DNA of 64,000 bases. Source: Gemmatimonadota bacterium. GTDB lineage: Bacteria > Gemmatimonadota > Gemmatimonadetes > Longimicrobiales > Gaopeijiaceae. Where the stretch lies: assembly GCA_022823145.1 (NCBI GenBank), contig JAJDXS010000075.1, positions 1 through 64,000 on the forward strand, written 5' to 3'. The position numbers and the translations under genes were made by a program. The notes beneath the pieces are model-generated. The model saw nothing but the letters and a program-made list of their open reading frames with translations. It did not search any database and had not been told where the DNA came from. Positions within the stretch are counted from its first letter, which is position 1. The number at the start of each line of letters is the position of its first letter. Below are positions 61,230 through 64,000 of this stretch, one piece after another.

Positions 61230-63020
61230 GTGGCAGGGGTCCCGCGCAGCCAGAGCCGGTACGACGCCGTTGTCGTGGGCTCGGGAGCCGGCGGCGGCAT
61301 GGCCGCATTCATCCTCGCGACCTCGGGGTTGCGGGTCCTGATGCTCGAGGCGGGGCGGGACTACGACCCGATCCGCGAGACCCCGATGTTCCAGCTCCCG
61401 AAGGACGCACCGCTCCGGGGGGCCGCGACGCCCGAAAAGCCGTTCGGCTTCTACGACGCGACCGTCGACGGCGGCTGGCAGGTGCCCGGAGAGCCCTACT
61501 CGGTGGCCGAGGGATCGGAGTTCATGTGGTGGCGGTCCCGCATGCTCGGCGGGCGCACCAACCACTGGGGGCGGATTTCGTTGCGCATGGGCGAATACGA
61601 CTTCAAGCCCCGGTCCCGCGACGGACTGGGGTTCGACTGGCCCATGGACTACGACGACCTGGCGCCGTACTACGACCGGACCGAATCCCTGATCGGGGTC
61701 TACGGCTCCAACGAGGGGCTGGAGAACACCCCGAACTCGTCGCCCGGAGTGCTGCAGCCGCCCCCGAGGCCGAGGGCCTACGAACTGTTGACCCGCAAGG
61801 CTTGCCGGCGGCTGGGGATCCCGGTGATCCCGGCCCACCTTGCCATCATGACGCAAACCCAGGACGCGGATCGACTCCCCGGCGAGCTGTTCCCCGGCAA
61901 CGAGCTCGCGCGACGCGTCACCGCCGACTCCATGCGGGGCCGGGCCGCCTGCTACTGGGCGACGCCCTGCGGCCGAGGCTGCTCGATCCGGGCCAACTTC
62001 CAGTCCACGACGGTGCTGCTGCCACCGGCTCTGGCCACCGGCAACCTCGAGATCCGCACGGGAGCCATGGTGCGCCAGGTCACCGTCGATTCGCAGGGGC
62101 GCGCAACCGGCGTTCACTACATCGACAAGGCGACCCTGATCGACGAGTTCGCCTCGGCGCGCGTGGTCGTGCTCGCCGCGAGCGCCTGCGAGTCCGCGCG
62201 CATCCTGCTGAACTCGACCGGCGCCCTCTTCCCGAACGGGCTGGCCAACAGTTCGGGCCTCGTGGGCAAGTACGTCATGGACACGGTCGGCGCGAGCGTG
62301 TATTCCCAGATCCCCGCTCTGGAGTCGCTGCCTCCGCACAACGAGGACGGCGCCTCGGGCATGCACATGTACATGCCGTGGTGGCTCTACGGCGAGCAGC
62401 TGGCTGGCCGCCTGGACTTCCCGCGCGGCTACCACATCGAGTTCGGCGGCGGCCGGCGCAGCGCGCCCGGCTTCGGTGCCTTCGCGGGGCTGGAACCCCT
62501 CACGGGCGGCAGCTACGGCCAGCGATTCAAGGACGACTGCCGCCGCTACTACGGCAGCTTCATCGGCTTCGACGGCCGCGGCGAGATGATCCCCAACGAG
62601 GACTGCTACTGCGAGATCGACCCGGACCGCGTGGACAGCTACGGCATCCCGGTCCTCAGGTTCCACTGGAAGTGGGCGGAGCACGAGCTGCGCCAGGCCG
62701 TGCACATGCAGCAAACTTTCGCCGAGATCGTCGACGAGATGGGCGGCCAGCTGCTGTCCACCGTACACACCGACGGAGCGCAGGCCATCTCGAAGGGTGG
62801 ACAGATCATCCACGAGGTGGGCGGCGCGATCATGGGCGAAGATCCGCGTACCTCGGTGCTCAACGAGTTCTGCCAGTCGTGGGACGTGCCCAACCTCTTC
62901 GTCACCGACGGCGCGCCCTTCGTTTCCAACGCCGACAAGAACCCGACGCTCTCGATCATGGCGATCGCGTGGCGCGCCAGCGACTACATCGTCGAGCAGC
63001 TCAGGCAGAGGAGCATCTGA
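61230..63020 (+). CDS. GMC-family oxidoreductase (large flavin subunit)
   Basis: A 596-aa FAD oxidoreductase. N-terminal fold YDAVVVGSGAGGGMAAFILATSGLRVLMLEAG, then GGRTNHWGRISLRM near the flavin, and the C-terminal signature VGGAIMGEDPRTSVLNEFCQSWDVPNLFVTDGAPF. It lacks its own Tat signal, so it is probably carried to the periplasm by the partner encoded next, as in gluconate dehydrogenase-type complexes. GTG 61230 has AGGAAGAC upstream and overlaps the next start by one base. Cys pairs in YWATPCGRGCS are unusual and could bind a cluster or form a disulfide. Substrate (sugar or alcohol) unknown. Confidence 0.92.
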   Translation: MAGVPRSQSRYDAVVVGSGAGGGMAAFILATSGLRVLMLEAGRDYDPIRETPMFQLPKDAPLRGAATPEKPFGFYDATVDGGWQVPGEPYSVAEGSEFMWWRSRMLGGRTNHWGRISLRMGEYDFKPRSRDGLGFDWPMDYDDLAPYYDRTESLIGVYGSNEGLENTPNSSPGVLQPPPRPRAYELLTRKACRRLGIPVIPAHLAIMTQTQDADRLPGELFPGNELARRVTADSMRGRAACYWATPCGRGCSIRANFQSTTVLLPPALATGNLEIRTGAMVRQVTVDSQGRATGVHYIDKATLIDEFASARVVVLAASACESARILLNSTGALFPNGLANSSGLVGKYVMDTVGASVYSQIPALESLPPHNEDGASGMHMYMPWWLYGEQLAGRLDFPRGYHIEFGGGRRSAPGFGAFAGLEPLTGGSYGQRFKDDCRRYYGSFIGFDGRGEMIPNEDCYCEIDPDRVDSYGIPVLRFHWKWAEHELRQAVHMQQTFAEIVDEMGGQLLSTVHTDGAQAISKGGQIIHEVGGAIMGEDPRTSVLNEFCQSWDVPNLFVTDGAPFVSNADKNPTLSIMAIAWRASDYIVEQLRQRSI

Positions 63021-63793
63021 TGAGCGACGAGCGGCTCAAGCGCGGAGCGGCGGCGGCCTCGGCCGGTGCGGCCGAAGCGGCGAGACAGGAGGATGGCCCG
63101 GACCGCGTCGACAACAACATCTCGCGCCGCGGCGCCCTCAAGGTCATCGCCGCTGGGGCGGCTCTGGGCGCGGCCGCGTCGTGCGCACCCGAAGACGCGG
63201 CCCGGTCCGCCGAGACCGCCCACGAGGCGCTCTCCGGCTTCGAACCCCTGCCCCCGAGCAATCCCCTGGCCGCGGGCACGGCCGCGGATCCCGACCTGCT
63301 GGCCCCTGTCGTTTCCTGGGAGATGGTGCTCACCGACGAGGAGATGCGGCTGGTGGCTGCGTTCTCCGACGTGATTATCCCCGCGGACGAGCGTTCGCCT
63401 GCGGCCAGCGAAGTGGGCGTCCCGGACTACGTCAACGAGTTCGTTTCCGCACCCGCCCACACGGAACAGCTCACCCGGCTGCGCGGCGGGCTTGCCTGGC
63501 TGAACCGCGAGGCACGTGAGCGCTTCGGAGCGGTGGACTTCCCCACGCTTGCCATCGAGCAGCAGCACGAGATCTGCGACGAGATCTGCTTCGAGCCCGA
63601 CGCGCCCGCGGAGTTGAAGCCGCAGGCCCGCTTCTTCGACGCCTTCCGCGACATGGTCTCCACCGGGTTCTGGACCACCGAGGAGGGCATGCGCGACCTG
63701 GGCTACGTGGGGAACATCCCGCTGCCCAGCTTCGACGGGCCTCCGCCCGAGGTACTGGAGCAGCTCGGGCTGTCGGGGGAGGATCTGGTCTGA
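63020..63793 (+). CDS. Gluconate 2-dehydrogenase subunit 3-like Tat-exported protein
   Basis: A 257-aa small subunit. ATG 63020 overlaps the GMC stop (TGATG). The twin-arginine signal is NISRRGALKVIAAGAALGAAASC at residues about 33-55, preceded by a long n-region; the Cys may also be lipidated. The conserved region is LTDEEMRLVAAFSDVIIPADERSPAASEVGVPDYVNEFV, the Gluconate_2-dh3 domain, and it ends with DMVSTGFWTTEEGMRDLGYVGN. It most likely chaperones or anchors the GMC enzyme for Tat co-export. The cytochrome c subunit of classic three-part dehydrogenases is not adjacent in the window. Confidence 0.9.
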   Translation: MSDERLKRGAAAASAGAAEAARQEDGPDRVDNNISRRGALKVIAAGAALGAAASCAPEDAARSAETAHEALSGFEPLPPSNPLAAGTAADPDLLAPVVSWEMVLTDEEMRLVAAFSDVIIPADERSPAASEVGVPDYVNEFVSAPAHTEQLTRLRGGLAWLNREARERFGAVDFPTLAIEQQHEICDEICFEPDAPAELKPQARFFDAFRDMVSTGFWTTEEGMRDLGYVGNIPLPSFDGPPPEVLEQLGLSGEDLV

Positions 63794-63850
63794 GAGGCTC
63801 CGGACGCGCAGCCGGCAACCTGGTACGCTGCGACGTGACTGACCGCCGCC

Positions 63851-64000
63851 TCAGCTCTCTTCCACCTCCGTGCCTTCGTTCAGAATCGCGACGTACTGGT
63901 CGTAGACGAACAGCCGACCGCGCTGCCTGCCGGTTACTTCGCGCGCGATTCCCCGGTCAACCAATACCTTCATGGCTGCCGACGCTCCCGAGAAGGAGAG
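63851..64000 (-). CDS. C-terminus of a Fic-family protein (partial)
   Basis: The last 49 residues of a gene that continues past the window edge. The tail contains AAMKVLVDRGIAREVTGRQRGRLFVYDQYVAIL, matching the winged-helix C-terminus common in Fic-domain AMP-transferases (VREVTGRQRNRLFVYDxYLAILNEGTE). The catalytic HPFxxGN motif lies outside the window. Likely another accessory/toxin-like gene; assignment is from the tail only. Confidence 0.6.
   Translation of the reverse strand, partial: LSFSGASAAMKVLVDRGIAREVTGRQRGRLFVYDQYVAILNEGTEVEES

Noticed and set aside
58054..62813. Very long minus-strand frames opposite the Gld and GMC genes
   Set aside because: They mirror well-supported plus-strand genes and have shadow composition.

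Overview
The window is 64 kb of very GC-rich, gene-dense DNA from a Gram-negative, double-membrane bacterium. Evidence is a TonB-dependent receptor with an N-terminal carboxypeptidase-regulatory-like domain, a DUF5916/CBM9 outer-membrane protein, many lipobox signal peptides, Gld-type ABC genes and a type III glutamine synthetase. This protein set, with DUF5117-type and M1/M8 metallopeptidases, aconitase X and GMC/gluconate-dehydrogenase subunit 3 pairs, fits the Gemmatimonadota best, perhaps a marine or sponge-associated MAG. That placement is inference; no rRNA or other phylogenetic marker is present. Two single-base homopolymer losses (near 715 and 22840) look like sequencing errors or recent mutations.

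Layout. 0-1.5 kb: antitoxin with a frameshifted PIN toxin, then a lipoprotein. 1.5-8.1 kb: three secreted zinc metallopeptidases (DUF5117 type, M1, and an M8-like lipoprotein with three Ig-like repeats). 8.3-20.8 kb: a branched-chain-type (Liv/HAAT) ABC importer with two AMP-forming CoA ligases, split in two blocks (livG-acs-livH-livM and livK-livF-paaK-like) by an amidohydrolase and an MacB/LolD-type ABC cassette with a DUF3299 protein. 20.8-26 kb: VOC protein, imidazolonepropionase-like amidohydrolase, LRR/Calx-beta lipoprotein (frameshifted) and thiC under a clear TPP riboswitch. 26.1-29 kb: vapBC with operator, an M14-type peptidase and two paralogous lipoproteins. 29.2-30.9 kb: two-subunit aconitase X. 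30.9-38.4 kb: beta-propeller-like protein, glutamine synthetase III, and a convergent GcvT-like / DMGDH-like pair whose stop codons abut. 38.5-47 kb: accessory zone with a small membrane protein, three DUF4143 ATPases (one 5'-truncated), a multicopper oxidase / LVIVD-propeller cassette, and a vapBC pair wedged beside the oxidase. 47-50.5 kb: overlapping chain hipB - broken hipA - PHP-domain hydrolase with an in-frame amber stop - HupE-like membrane protein, preceded by four copies of a palindromic operator. 50.5-64 kb: DUF5916 protein, alpha/beta hydrolase, TonB receptor, GldA / GldF-GldG fusion / DUF4340 ABC operon, GMC oxidoreductase with a Tat-type subunit 3, and the C-terminus of a Fic-type protein at the edge.

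Functional themes are import and CoA activation of carboxylic or aromatic acids; extracellular proteolysis; one-carbon and N-methyl metabolism; periplasmic copper and GMC oxidation; and a dense, partly decayed toxin-antitoxin and accessory load. At least four loci are disrupted. I see no tRNA, rRNA, CRISPR array, insertion sequence or prophage.
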